Assembly: GCA_021413735.1 (NCBI GenBank)
Contig: JAIOPV010000204.1
Location: 1 to 41,142 of the forward strand
Length of the DNA: 41,142 nt
Source of the DNA: Planctomycetota bacterium
GTDB lineage: Bacteria > Planctomycetota > Planctomycetia > Gemmatales > Gemmataceae
Direction: 5' to 3'
The notes beneath the pieces are model-generated. The model saw only the letters and a list, made by a program, of their open reading frames with translations, did not search any database and was not told the origin of the DNA. Made by a program: the position numbers and the translations under genes. Below, piece after piece: positions 26,979 to 35,770 of this stretch (its first letter is position 1; each line of letters begins with the position of its first letter).

Positions 26979-28376
26979 ATGTCCCTCGACCGCCGCGACG
27001 CCCTGAAGACCCTCGGCCTGTCCGCCGGGGCCACGTTCCTCTCGCCCGTCCTGTCGCGGATCGAGGCGCAGGCTGCGGGCACACCTGTGACCGCGAAGCG
27101 GTTCGTTTTCGTGGTGGAGAGCAACGGCGTTCCCCCCGAGCAACTTGCCCCGTCCGGGCTGACCCGCAAGCGCCGGGAGCAACGGGAGCTGAACGGGCCG
27201 GAAGAGTTCATCGACGTGCCGCTGAAGGACAAGGAACTGCCGTTCTCGCTGGAGCCGGTGAAGGCCTGGAAGGACAAGGTGACCATCGTGCAGGGGCTCT
27301 CCAGCCGGGTCTGCAGCGGCGGGCACTCGAACAACTTCCAGGCGCTCGGTGCCTTCGGCGCGGGTCGCGGCAACGGAAGCGAGAGCATGGCCATCCTCGG
27401 CGAGACGATCGACGGGGCGCTGGCGAAGGCCAATCCGGGCATCTTCCCGCACGTCGGTCTGGGCATCTCCAAGCGGCTGGAAACCAACGTGATGTACAAC
27501 ATCTCGGCCTGGGGCCCGAACAAGGGGCTGCCGACGATGTGCAACCCGGCGAACGCCTACGGCACCCTCTTCGGCCTCGTCGCCGACGGGGCGGCCCGTC
27601 AGGAGTTCGCGGCGAAGAACAACCTGCTCGACTTCATGAAGGACGACGTGAAGACGGCGGGGTCGCGGGTCGCCGGGGCCGAGAAGGAGCAGTTCGACGC
27701 CTACCTCGAATCGTTCGAGACGCTCCGCGACCGGCAGAGCAAGCTCAACGAGATCAAGCACACCCTCCGCGAGAAGGGGCCGGTCGTCTCGGACAAGTAC
27801 AAGTCCGCTGTGGAGACCGACCGACTCGACGCCCAGTTCGACATCGGGGCGGCGGGCCTGATCTGCGGGCTGACGAACGTGCTGACGCTCTCCAGCGCCG
27901 CCGGCGTCCGCGACTTCGACATCACGTTCAAGGGTCTGGGGCTGAACATCGACAAGCACTCGATCGGCCACGGTAAAGGGCTCGAGGGGAAGACCTCGTC
28001 CGACCTGTACAACATCATCCGCCGGTACCACTTCGACCTGATCGCCGGGCTGATGAAGAAGCTCGAGAAGGTGCCCGAGGGTAACGGTACGATGCTCGAC
28101 AACACCGTGATCGTGTACCTGAGCGATGGTGCCGAGGGGCACCACTCGAGGTGCTGGGAATGGCCGATGGTGGTGGTCGGCGACATGGGCGGCAAGCTCA
28201 AGACCGGCCGCTACGTGGACTACCCCGGGTACGGCCGCAAGGGCCACCGCACGACCGCGAACATGTACCTGACGCTCCTGCACCTCGCCGGGGCGAAGCG
28301 GGACTCGTTTGGCATGCCCGACCCGAACCTGAAGGATCTCGACCAGTCCGGCCCGCTGAGCGAGTTGTTGGCGTAA
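26979..28376 (+). CDS. DUF1552 domain-containing exported protein
   Basis: A 465-residue protein with ATG at 26979 and GGAGA nine bases upstream. The leader MSLDRRDALKTLGLSAGATF with following LSPVLSRIEAQAAG is twin-arginine-like. The body has FVFVVESNGVPPEQLAPSG near residue 43, VTIVQGLSSRVCSGGHSNN near residue 96, GALAKANPGIFPHVGLG, NNLLDFMKDDVK near residue 211, IDKHSIGHGKG near residue 324, LDNTVIVYLSDGAEGHHSR near residue 372 and KGHRTTANMYLTLLHLAGA. The same landmarks appear in the protein at 1355-2734, and both follow a DUF1588-type cytochrome gene, so the pair was duplicated as a module. Reaction unknown. Confidence 0.92.
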   Translation: MSLDRRDALKTLGLSAGATFLSPVLSRIEAQAAGTPVTAKRFVFVVESNGVPPEQLAPSGLTRKRREQRELNGPEEFIDVPLKDKELPFSLEPVKAWKDKVTIVQGLSSRVCSGGHSNNFQALGAFGAGRGNGSESMAILGETIDGALAKANPGIFPHVGLGISKRLETNVMYNISAWGPNKGLPTMCNPANAYGTLFGLVADGAARQEFAAKNNLLDFMKDDVKTAGSRVAGAEKEQFDAYLESFETLRDRQSKLNEIKHTLREKGPVVSDKYKSAVETDRLDAQFDIGAAGLICGLTNVLTLSSAAGVRDFDITFKGLGLNIDKHSIGHGKGLEGKTSSDLYNIIRRYHFDLIAGLMKKLEKVPEGNGTMLDNTVIVYLSDGAEGHHSRCWEWPMVVVGDMGGKLKTGRYVDYPGYGRKGHRTTANMYLTLLHLAGAKRDSFGMPDPNLKDLDQSGPLSELLA

Positions 28377-28433
28377 CCGCCCCGCTCGCCCCAACTGGCA
28401 CCCGGACCGCAGGCCGGATTCACGCCCGTACCT

Positions 28434-28461
28434 GTTGAGCGGTCGCCCACTGCGACTCAAC
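28434..28461 (+). terminator. Intergenic hairpin between DUF1552 and DUF1501 genes
   Basis: GTTGAGCGGTCGC at 28434-28446 pairs with GCGACTCAAC at 28452-28461 around a CCACT loop, leaving a 3-base bulge. It lies in the 122-base gap between the two genes. No T-run follows, so it may be an RNA-processing or rho-linked element that sets the ratio of the two products. Confidence 0.35.
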
Positions 28462-28498
28462 CTGACCGCCGCCACCCCTCGTACGAGGATGACAGAAC

Positions 28499-29869
28499 AT
28501 GTTGAAATTCCTGGGATCTCGTTACCGATGCTGCGACGGCAGCACCCGCCGCGACTTCCTCCAAGTCGGCGCCCTCGGGCTTGGTGGCCTTACTCTGGCG
28601 GATTTGCTCAGCCTCCAAGCGCAGGGTGCCGCTCGGCCCAAGTCCGCGGTGAAATCGATCATCATGGTCTACCTGCACGGCGGGCCCAGCCACATCGACA
28701 TGGTCGACATGAAACCCGACGCGCCGGCGGAAGTTCGGGGTGAGTTCAAGCCCATCTCGACGAGCCTCCCCGGCCTGAACATCTGCGAACTCTTGCCGGA
28801 GTTGGCCAAGGTCGCGGACAAGATGACGGTGATCCGCAACATGTGTTTCTCGGAGTTTGCGGATGCCCACGACCCGGTGCTTGTCTACACGGGTTTCCAC
28901 TTCCGACCCATGGTCCGACCCACGTTCGGATCAGTGGTCAGTAAGCTGCGCGGCGGTGCCGTGAAGGAGATGCCCCCGTACGTCGCCTTCGACGATCCAT
29001 GGACGCCCCGGCTCTCGACGGACTTTCTTGGTCTCTCTCACCACCCCTTCATCCCGGGCGCGGATCTGAAGGCGATTGGGCCATCTGGGGGAATGACGCT
29101 CGACCGTATGGGCGATCGGAAAGATCTCCTGTCTTCCCTCAATTCCTTGCAACGCGTCGCCGACAATGAACGCGGCAGCGTGGGTGCGCTGGACGCGTTT
29201 CAGGCCCGAGCTTTGGACATGGTGCTCAGCCCGAAGGCCCGCGATGCCTTCGACATTCAGAAGGAGCCCGATACGGTTCGGGCCAAGTACGGCGTCGGTG
29301 GGACGCAGTTTCTTCAAGCTCGCCGACTGGTCGAAGCGGGCGTCCAGGTGGTGACACTTACCGCCAATCAGGAAGCCAAAACGTGGCACACCCAAGGTCC
29401 CTGGGACCATCACGGCGGTGTCTTCAAGGGGTTGCGAAAGGAGCTGCCGGCGCTCGACAAGCATCTGTCCGCCCTGATTACGGACCTGTACGAGCGCGGG
29501 TTGGAGAAGGACGTGGCAGTTGTGGTCTGGGGCGAGATGGGACGGACTCCGAAAGTGAACGGGGGGGCGGGCCGCGACCACTGGAATGAGGTCGGCTTCA
29601 CGCTCGTCGTGGGCGGCGGAATGAAAATGGGCCAGGTGATCGGCTCCACCACGCGGTGGGGCGAACGGTCGAAGGGCAGCCCGTACACGCCCAAAGACCT
29701 GTTAGCCACGCTCTATTCCCATGTGTTGGGCATTGACCCTACGACCACGCTGACCGGGCCGGATGGTCGACCCATCCGCATGTTTGAAGATCATGGCATT
29801 ATCGGCGAGTTGACAGGCCAGGCGTCGAACATCGGAGGCCCGATCGTCCCTCGCCATTACACAAAATGA
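28499..29869 (+). CDS. DUF1501 domain-containing exported protein
   Basis: A 456-residue DUF1501 protein with ATG at 28499 and GAGGA upstream. The leader MLKFLGSRYRCCDG, then STRRDFLQVGALGLGGLTL, is the standard twin-arginine-like N-terminus. Landmarks are IIMVYLHGGPSHIDMVDMK near residue 53, MTVIRNMCFSEFADAHDP, LQARRLVEAGVQVVTL near residue 264, GPWDHHGGVFKG, VVVWGEMGRTPKVNGGAG near residue 340, GRDHWNEVGFTLVVGGGM, and PKDLLATLYSHVLGID. All the conserved family motifs, including GRDHW, are intact. Unlike the other DUF1501 genes here it follows a DUF1552 gene rather than DUF1549/DUF1553. The GC content looks slightly lower than in neighbours, by eye only. Confidence 0.94.
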   Translation: MLKFLGSRYRCCDGSTRRDFLQVGALGLGGLTLADLLSLQAQGAARPKSAVKSIIMVYLHGGPSHIDMVDMKPDAPAEVRGEFKPISTSLPGLNICELLPELAKVADKMTVIRNMCFSEFADAHDPVLVYTGFHFRPMVRPTFGSVVSKLRGGAVKEMPPYVAFDDPWTPRLSTDFLGLSHHPFIPGADLKAIGPSGGMTLDRMGDRKDLLSSLNSLQRVADNERGSVGALDAFQARALDMVLSPKARDAFDIQKEPDTVRAKYGVGGTQFLQARRLVEAGVQVVTLTANQEAKTWHTQGPWDHHGGVFKGLRKELPALDKHLSALITDLYERGLEKDVAVVVWGEMGRTPKVNGGAGRDHWNEVGFTLVVGGGMKMGQVIGSTTRWGERSKGSPYTPKDLLATLYSHVLGIDPTTTLTGPDGRPIRMFEDHGIIGELTGQASNIGGPIVPRHYTK

Positions 29870-30109
29870 ACCGGCAGAGAACCGTTCGAGCCCGATTGCG
29901 TTACCCTTCGCCCGCCTCCCGCAAGGCGATACCTGCCGGAGGCAAACCGACCAACTGGGCCGTCCGGGGGCGAGCCGGTCATCATTGCCGACCCGCACCG
30001 ACGATTCTGCACAACCTGCTAAATATTGACCGGATGCGGGCGGTTGCAAGGTTCTCTGCCAAGGTGCTCGCACGGGTTGCCAAGGAAACCCCATCCAGGA
30101 GTTGGTCTC
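29870..30109. promoter_or_regulatory. Intergenic region before the WD40 gene
   Basis: 240 bases without a gene. GCCTCC at 29914-29919 can pair with GGAGGC at 29938-29943, a weak candidate for ending the DUF1501 transcript. An AT-rich patch with TAAATATTGACC around 30020-30031 stands out in GC-rich surroundings and could be part of a promoter, but no good partner box was found. AGGAG at 30097-30101 is the ribosome-binding site of the GTG start at 30110. Confidence 0.3.
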
Positions 30110-31051
30110 GTGACCCGCCTCGCGCTGCTCGTGGTCGCCTCCGCCCTCGCGCCGTCCCTCGCTCGAGGCGCGGACGACTCGCTGACGTTCGCCGGGCACA
30201 AGGGGTTCGTCACCGCGGTCGCCTTCACCCCCGACGGCAAGCGGATCGTCTCCGGTAGCGAGGACGACACTGTTCGCCTCTGGGATGCGAAGACCGGAAA
30301 AGAAGTGTGGTCGGTCGAAGTCGGCGGGAAGGGCGTCACGAGCGTGGCGCTGCCTCCTGGTGGGAAGCGGATCGCGGTCGGGTGCTGGGAGCGTTCGACA
30401 CGCGTGTTCGACGCTGAGTCCGGCAAGGCGTTGCTGACCCTGAAAGGACACAAGGAGACGGTCACCTCGGTGGCCTTCAGCCCGTGCAGCGAACGAATCG
30501 CGACGGGCAGTGCCGACGATACGCTCAAGGTCTGGGACGCGAAAACCGGCAAACTACTGCTCACGCTGGAGTCCGGCAACGACTATGACGTGACGGCCGT
30601 GTGCTTCAGTCCGGACGGCAAACGAATCGCGTCCGGAGACGGCGACAACATCGTCACAGTCTGGAACGCGAAGACTGGCGACGAGGAATTGACGCTCTCC
30701 GGTCACGACGCGATCGTCACCGCGGTGGCGTTCAGTCCCGACGGTAAGCGGCTCGCCTCCGCGAGTCGGGACGACACGGTCCGGGTGTGGGACGCGAAAA
30801 CTGGCAAGTGTTTGCTCACACTCAAGGGGCACACCGAAGATGTCACGTCGGTGGCCTTCAGTCCGGATGGGAAGCGGCTCGCTTCTGGGAGTGAAGACAA
30901 GACGGTGAGACTGTGGGACGTGGTCACCGGCGACGAGGTGGCAGTCCGGAAGGGAAAGAACCCAGTCGCCTCGGTGGCGTTCAGTCCGAACGGCAAGCGA
31001 ATCGCGGCAGCGTGCGGTAACGCGGTTGTCGTGTGGGAGGTGTCGAAGTGA
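30110..31051 (+). CDS. Exported seven-repeat WD40 protein
   Basis: A 313-residue protein. The GTG at 30110 is preferred because AGGAG lies eight bases upstream and because it begins a signal peptide (MTRLALLVVASALAPSLARG, cleavage near residue 21); an upstream ATG adds a leader with no signal. Seven WD40 repeats of about 41 residues fill the rest, each with a VTSVAFSPDGKR-type strand and a VRLWDAKTGK-type end; repeats 2 and 7 are the most diverged. Seven blades make one closed propeller, with no kinase or other domain attached, as is otherwise frequent in planctomycetes. Its stop overlaps the GTG of the next gene (GTGA), so the two are translationally coupled and the propeller probably binds the exported cytochrome-like partner. 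Confidence 0.9.
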   Translation: MTRLALLVVASALAPSLARGADDSLTFAGHKGFVTAVAFTPDGKRIVSGSEDDTVRLWDAKTGKEVWSVEVGGKGVTSVALPPGGKRIAVGCWERSTRVFDAESGKALLTLKGHKETVTSVAFSPCSERIATGSADDTLKVWDAKTGKLLLTLESGNDYDVTAVCFSPDGKRIASGDGDNIVTVWNAKTGDEELTLSGHDAIVTAVAFSPDGKRLASASRDDTVRVWDAKTGKCLLTLKGHTEDVTSVAFSPDGKRLASGSEDKTVRLWDVVTGDEVAVRKGKNPVASVAFSPNGKRIAAACGNAVVVWEVSK

Positions 31052-33549
31052 TCGGTCGTCTTCTGATATCCGCACTGGCAATCGTTCTGCTCGTGGATTC
31101 CGTCACGGCTGCGGATGAGTTTGCCGATGTTGCCGCGCCGTTTCTCAAACAGCACTGCCTCGCCTGCCACGGTGAGAAGAAGCAGGAAGGCGGCGTCCGT
31201 CTCGATCAGGTCACTGGTGTCGAGGCCGGGAACCGCAATCTCTGGACCCTGGTCCATCAGAAGGTCGCGTCCGGGGAGATGCCGCCAGCGAGCAAGCCGC
31301 AGCCAACTGCGTCCGAGAAGGAAAAACTCCTGAAGTGGGTCGCCGAGAAGCAACGCTCGCTGGGCGTCAGCGGCACCCGGCGGCTCAACCGTCGCGAACT
31401 GGCGGCATCCCTCCGCGACGTCACGGGCTTGAACATCGACTTCGCCGCCTCGCTTCCTGGCGATGGGACGGTCGCGGGCTTCGATACCGGAGCCGATGCC
31501 CTCCAGGAAGCATCCGACGGGGTTGCCCAGTGGCTCGTGGTCACTCGCCGGGCTGTGGACGGGCTGCGGTTCCTCGATGCACCGCGGGGGAAGCCATTCG
31601 CGATGAACTTCCGCGAGGTGAAGGATCTGAAGAAGTCGTTCGACGAGTGGAAGGCCGACGGGTTCACCGGGAAGGAACTGAAAGGCATCCTGCGCCCGGG
31701 TACCGGCCTCCTGATCGAATCGCGGGCCGTGGGCGACCGCGAGGAATTGAGCTTCAGTGTGCCGGCACCGCCGAGTAAGGAGGGCGTGCTCCGCCTGGCG
31801 CTCAATATCTCGGTGCTGAAGCCGTTCCCGAACTTGCCCAACCCGCGACTGTGGGTCAGGATCGGTGGCCGTGACCTCGACTTCCGCGAGATCACCGCTG
31901 CAGCCAACAAGCCGCAACGCTTGGTTTACGAGGTGCAACTTGGCGACCTGGTGGTTCAACCCAAAGGCGTGACAATCTCCCTCGCGAGCAAGGTGGAAGT
32001 GCCTTACACCGTCGATGGCTTCGAGAACGAGGACAAGAGCAACCCGAAAGACCCGGTGCCCGGTGGGACGGGTCTCTTCCGCCCGTTCTTCGATCGCAAG
32101 CTGCCACCCGACAAGCAACCCAGCCCGTTCGTGGTTCTGCACGATATCGCCATCGAGCCGGACACGGTCACCGCATGGCCGCCGGCGAGTTGGGGCGCGA
32201 ACCTCGGCGAGGTGAAGGCCGACGCGGATTCCGCGAAGCGACTGCTCGCTCTCTGGACCGATCGGGCGTGGCGACGGCCGACGAGCGAGTCCGAGCGTGA
32301 GCCGTTCTTCAAGCTGTATGAGAAGCTCCGGGGCGAAGGGCTGAACTTCGACGCTGCGTTGCGTGCCGCGTTCCGCTCCGTGTTGATGAGCGCCCACTTC
32401 CGCTACCACGCCTCGCCGGCCCATTTGGACAAAGTTGTCGCCCAGTTCGCGATCGCGTCGCGGCTCAGCTTCATGTTGTGGGGCGAGCCGCCGGACACCG
32501 AACTTCGCAAGCTCGCGGACGCGGGCAAGCTCCGCGACCCCGCCGTGCTCGACGCCCAGGTGGACCGACTGCTGGCCGACTCACGGAGCGACGGCTTCGT
32601 GCGGCCGTTCGTGGTGCAGTGGCTGGAACTCGAACAGCCCATCACGATCGCACAGTCGCACATCAACAAGCAGGACTTCCGCTTCGCCCGCTACCTGAAG
32701 GCGTCGATGCGCGAGGAGACGGTGGGATACGTCTCGCGTCTGCTCGCCGACAACCGGCCGGTGAGCGAACTCGTCGCCAGCGACTGGACGATGATGAACG
32801 ACGCCCTCGCACTGCACTACGGTTACCCGGCAATGGAAGGCGGGCACCTGCGGAAAGTGAAGTTGCGAACCGACGACCCGCGTGGCGGCGGCATCCTCGG
32901 GCACGCAGGAATTCAGTCGATGCTGTGCTGGATGGGCGACAACTGGGTGATCTACCGCGGCGCGTGGACACTCCGACACGTCCTTGACATGCCCCCGCCC
33001 CCACCGCCCCTGGAGGTGCCTGAACTCAACCCGTCCGACGGCAAGAACAAAGGGAAGCCGTTCCGCGAATTGCTCAAGCAGCACCAGTCGGATGCGAAGT
33101 GCTCGGTGTGCCACAAGACCATCGACCCGCTCGGGTTCGCGTTCCAGAACTTCGATATCAGTGGCCGCTGGCGCGAGGTGGAACACGAGAGCTACAAGCG
33201 CGGTGAACTCGACGGTCGCATTGCCTGGGTCGGTGAAGGCAAGACCCGTCCGGTGGACGCGACCGGCCGGTTGCCGCGCGGTGAGGAGTTCAAGAACTTC
33301 GCCGAGTTCAAGCGCGTCGTGGTCGAAAAGTACCAACCTGACATGGTTCGAGGTCTATTGAAGAACTGGTTCGTGTACGCCACCGGCCGCCTTCCCGGCA
33401 TTGACGACCTGGGCGAGATCTCGGAGATCATGACCACGAATCGTGCGAAGAACTACCCGCTCCGCGACTTGCTGAAAAGCGTCGTCAAGTCCCGGGCGTT
33501 TCTGGAACAGCACGAACTTCCTGCTGAAAATCAACCCCTCCGAAAATAA
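31048..33549 (+). CDS. Cytochrome-like DUF1587/DUF1592/DUF1588/DUF1585 protein
   Basis: An 833-residue protein whose GTG start at 31048 overlaps the WD40 stop. Residues 1-21 are a signal peptide (MIGRLLISALAIVLLVDSVT). The PSCyt1-like cytochrome has QHCLACHGEKKQEGG (C37-C40-H41). DUF1587 (PSD3) follows near residue 113 with RRLNRRELAASLRDVTGL. A beta-rich middle part (residues ~180-370) precedes DUF1592, seen in IASRLSFMLWGEPPDTELR. DUF1588 has GIQSMLCWMGDNW, RHVLDMPPPPPPLEVPELN and a CSVCHKTIDPLGFAFQNFD motif (haem near residue 685). DUF1585 runs from FVYATGRLPG to the end. It is a fuller version of the family than those at 3 and 24751. Its DUF1552 partner begins 10 bases downstream. Confidence 0.93.
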   Translation: MIGRLLISALAIVLLVDSVTAADEFADVAAPFLKQHCLACHGEKKQEGGVRLDQVTGVEAGNRNLWTLVHQKVASGEMPPASKPQPTASEKEKLLKWVAEKQRSLGVSGTRRLNRRELAASLRDVTGLNIDFAASLPGDGTVAGFDTGADALQEASDGVAQWLVVTRRAVDGLRFLDAPRGKPFAMNFREVKDLKKSFDEWKADGFTGKELKGILRPGTGLLIESRAVGDREELSFSVPAPPSKEGVLRLALNISVLKPFPNLPNPRLWVRIGGRDLDFREITAAANKPQRLVYEVQLGDLVVQPKGVTISLASKVEVPYTVDGFENEDKSNPKDPVPGGTGLFRPFFDRKLPPDKQPSPFVVLHDIAIEPDTVTAWPPASWGANLGEVKADADSAKRLLALWTDRAWRRPTSESEREPFFKLYEKLRGEGLNFDAALRAAFRSVLMSAHFRYHASPAHLDKVVAQFAIASRLSFMLWGEPPDTELRKLADAGKLRDPAVLDAQVDRLLADSRSDGFVRPFVVQWLELEQPITIAQSHINKQDFRFARYLKASMREETVGYVSRLLADNRPVSELVASDWTMMNDALALHYGYPAMEGGHLRKVKLRTDDPRGGGILGHAGIQSMLCWMGDNWVIYRGAWTLRHVLDMPPPPPPLEVPELNPSDGKNKGKPFRELLKQHQSDAKCSVCHKTIDPLGFAFQNFDISGRWREVEHESYKRGELDGRIAWVGEGKTRPVDATGRLPRGEEFKNFAEFKRVVVEKYQPDMVRGLLKNWFVYATGRLPGIDDLGEISEIMTTNRAKNYPLRDLLKSVVKSRAFLEQHELPAENQPLRK

Positions 33550-33559
33550 AGGATCGAGC

Positions 33560-34888
33560 ATGAACCCGAAGACACAGTGGATCACCCGCCGAACCCTGCT
33601 TCGTGGGTTTGGGGCAGCCATTTCGCTCCCATACCTCGACATCATGGGCGGCCGCACGCTTGCAGCCGAGAGTGGTGTGAAGGAACCGCGGCGACTCGCC
33701 TGTTTCTACATTCCGGGAGCCATCAACCGGCATACGTGGTTCCCGAAGGACACCGGCCGCGACTACACACTGGCCGACGCCCACAAACCGCTGGCGAAGT
33801 TCCGCGACGAGTTCACTGTGCTGACGAACTTGTCACACATCACCGGGCGCATCAGTGGACACGTCCACCCGTACAACTGGCTAACCGGGCACAACATTAA
33901 CATCGTTCCCGGCACCATCACCAACACCGTGTCGATGGATCAGGTCGCGGCCAAGCACCTTGGGCCGACGTGGATGCCGTCGCTGGCGCTTTCGTTCGCC
34001 GATGGGGTCGGCACGGCCACGCTCTCGCGGAATTCGATGGGCGTGGACATCCCCGCGACAGCCAATTACCGCATCGTGTTCGAGCGGTTGTTCCCGCCGG
34101 CCGACAAGGCGCAACTCAAGGAGGCCGACGCCCGCATCGCCCTCGACAAGAGCGTGCTCGACACGGCGACGGGGAGCGTGAAGGGTTTCCAGAAGCAACT
34201 CGGGGCCGATGACCGCCGCCGGCTCGATCAGTACCTGGAGTCGATCCGCGAGGTCGAGAAGCGTCTGGATGACAGCCGCGAGATTCTGGAGCGTGGGCGG
34301 CCGAAGTTCGACGAGGAGGCGGTGAAGACAGTGCCGCAGGGCAAGAACAGCATGCGGGAACACCTCGAGCTGATGATGGACTTGATCGCGCTGGCCTTTC
34401 AGACGGATATGACGCGGGTGGTGACCCACTCGCTCGGGGGCGAGGGTGGGCCGAACTACGACGAGTACAAGGACTGGGCGCAGAAGAGCGGGGCGCCGGT
34501 TCGCGGGGCGCACGATGTCCACCACAAGGGTGGCGGCGAAGCCGAGTCGCCGGATGCCAAGGTGTTAGGGGCCCGCGACGAGATGCTGGTCGCGTGCTTC
34601 GCTCGCCTCGTGGAGAAATTGAAGGGTGTGAAGGCGTCCGACGGCACCCTCCTCGATCACACCGTGCTATTATTCGGCGGGGCGCAGATCAGCAGTCACT
34701 CGGGCAAGAGCTTTCCGACGCTGCTGGCCGGCGGTCGCAAGCTCGGGTTCCGGCACGGCCAGCATCTGAAGTGGGAGTCGAACAAGAAGCCGATGTCGGA
34801 CCTCTATCTCACGATTCTGAAGCAACTCGGTTGCCCGGTGAAGTCGTTCAAGGAGAGCACCGGCCCGATTTCGGACCTGATCCTGTGA
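33560..34888 (+). CDS. DUF1552 domain-containing exported protein
   Basis: A 442-residue protein with ATG at 33560 and AAGGA upstream. The leader WITRRTLLRGFGAAISLPYL is the typical DUF1552 twin-arginine-like start. Landmarks are RLACFYIPGAINRHTWFPK near residue 46, VLTNLSHITGR, NWLTGHNIN, SVDQ-like text around NTVSMDQVAAKHLG, QYLESIREVEKRL near residue 225, LELMMDLIALAFQTDMTRVV near residue 268, and VLLFGGAQISSHSGKS near residue 372. DUF1552 is, as I recall, also called the HXXSHH family in Pfam; the matching place here reads AHDVHH (residue ~315), with valine in place of serine. It is the last gene of the plus-strand cytochrome clusters; no export-type gene follows it. Confidence 0.93.
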   Translation: MNPKTQWITRRTLLRGFGAAISLPYLDIMGGRTLAAESGVKEPRRLACFYIPGAINRHTWFPKDTGRDYTLADAHKPLAKFRDEFTVLTNLSHITGRISGHVHPYNWLTGHNINIVPGTITNTVSMDQVAAKHLGPTWMPSLALSFADGVGTATLSRNSMGVDIPATANYRIVFERLFPPADKAQLKEADARIALDKSVLDTATGSVKGFQKQLGADDRRRLDQYLESIREVEKRLDDSREILERGRPKFDEEAVKTVPQGKNSMREHLELMMDLIALAFQTDMTRVVTHSLGGEGGPNYDEYKDWAQKSGAPVRGAHDVHHKGGGEAESPDAKVLGARDEMLVACFARLVEKLKGVKASDGTLLDHTVLLFGGAQISSHSGKSFPTLLAGGRKLGFRHGQHLKWESNKKPMSDLYLTILKQLGCPVKSFKESTGPISDLIL

Positions 34889-35274
34889 GGTGGAGAACAA
34901 CCTGCGGTCTACTTTCCCGGTGTGGTTTCGTTGCCGCGACGAATCGCCATTTGTCGGAAGTGGCGTTTCGGCACTCCAGCAGAGGACTTTTCCGACAATG
35001 CCGACGCCGAACTTGTGTGGTTCTTGCCGAGTGTCCATGCCGCACTTTGTGCCCTTCAAGCAGCCGGTTGCGGGCGGTCCGACGACTTCGCAAACTGGGT
35101 TTGCCGTGACCGTCACCGAACCCGAGACGCCCGCAGGAACAAGAAACGCATTCACGCGAATGTCTTTCGTGCGAGCAACGCGAACACCAACACGGCACAG
35201 GGAACACCCTCGCTGGGCTTGCCGCATCCTCTTGCGATCGGACTGAATCAATAAGACCACAACTTCATCGCAAA

Positions 35275-35320
35275 GATGGTTTTCAGTCTGCTTGTGGACA
35301 CAACCACGCCGAAAACCATC
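35275..35320. repeat. Perfect 10-bp inverted repeat
   Basis: GATGGTTTTC at 35275-35284 and GAAAACCATC at 35311-35320 are exact complements separated by 26 bases. An imperfect palindrome with arms AAACCG and CGGTTT follows at once (35321-35341) and leads into T-rich sequence. Either could act as operator, terminator or mobile-element end. Confidence 0.55.
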
Positions 35321-35472
35321 AAACCGTGAAATTCGCGGTTTCATTTTCTAAACCGAAATTAGCATGTGAGTTGTGGCTTAACACCAGTCATTTTCGATGC
35401 TCTGGATTTCCCATCCTCCTTACAGGGCCTTCAGCCTTTGCGTCGCCACGCGCCCACGAATCGCCATCGCCG

Positions 35473-35491
35473 CGTGGTTCCACGGACCACG
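35473..35491. repeat. Strong short hairpin
   Basis: CGTGGTTC and GGACCACG form an 8-bp stem with one G-T pair and a CAC loop. It lies upstream of the SIS-HAD operon. There is no T-run after it. Confidence 0.45.
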
Positions 35492-35667
35492 AGCTTGCTC
35501 CCCAACGAAATTTAACCTGTGTGTCAATCGCTGCGAACCCGCACAGGTCGATGATGCGGTGACGGTGGCAGAAGCTGGCACAGAGCACGACCTGAGCGAA
35601 AACGAAGGTTGTGCGGGTGTGGGCGGTCGGTGCCGCGAGCCCACGGTGGGCGTAAGCTTAACGGAGA

Positions 35668-35696
35668 TTGCGATCCGTTCACCGGTGGTAAATCAT
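35668..35696 (+). promoter_or_regulatory. Possible sigma-70-type promoter of the SIS-HAD operon
   Basis: TTGCGA at 35668-35673 and AATCAT at 35691-35696 are 17 bases apart and each match the consensus at four of six positions. Transcription would start near 35703, giving a leader of about 68 bases before the GTG at 35771. The match is modest and planctomycete promoters are poorly known. Confidence 0.3.
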
Positions 35697-35770
35697 GTTG
35701 CTGCGTTCAGATCTGCGGCACCGGGCTTCAATTCCGAAGAGGTGCGGCCACAGACAAGGTTGGGGGTCCG

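Larger units (their letters stand above)
34889..35770. other. Long gene-free, lower-GC region with dyad symmetries
   Basis: About 880 bases between the last exported-protein gene and the next operon. I found no convincing coding sequence, tRNA or known RNA. Base composition is visibly more AT-rich, especially 35250-35410. Structures include TTGTCGGAA (34951-34959) with its complement at 34990-34998, GATGGTTTTC (35275-35284) with an exact complement at 35311-35320, an imperfect 21-base dyad directly after it (35321-35341), and the hairpin CGTGGTTCCACGGACCACG at 35473-35491. The 12-base word ACGAATCGCCAT occurs at 34939 and 35456. It may be the scar of a former mobile element, a non-coding RNA, or the boundary of an acquired island. 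Confidence 0.5.

Noticed and set aside
30703-32424. Minus-strand open frame of 573 codons opposite the WD40 and DUF1592-type genes
   Set aside because: It spans the junction of two well-supported plus-strand genes and its translation resembles no family.
34951-34998. Inverted repeat TTGTCGGAA with a 30-base spacer as a terminator
   Set aside because: Nine base pairs with a long loop and no T-run is too weak to call.
34890-35254. Short open frames in the gap after the last DUF1552 gene
   Set aside because: No recognisable motif, poor codon pattern and no ribosome-binding site; overlapping frames on both strands are equally long.
35609-35770. Upstream in-frame extension of the SIS-HAD gene by 54 codons
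   Set aside because: The extension is cysteine/glycine-rich, unlike the domain, and contains the proposed promoter; the GTG at 35771 fits the domain start better.
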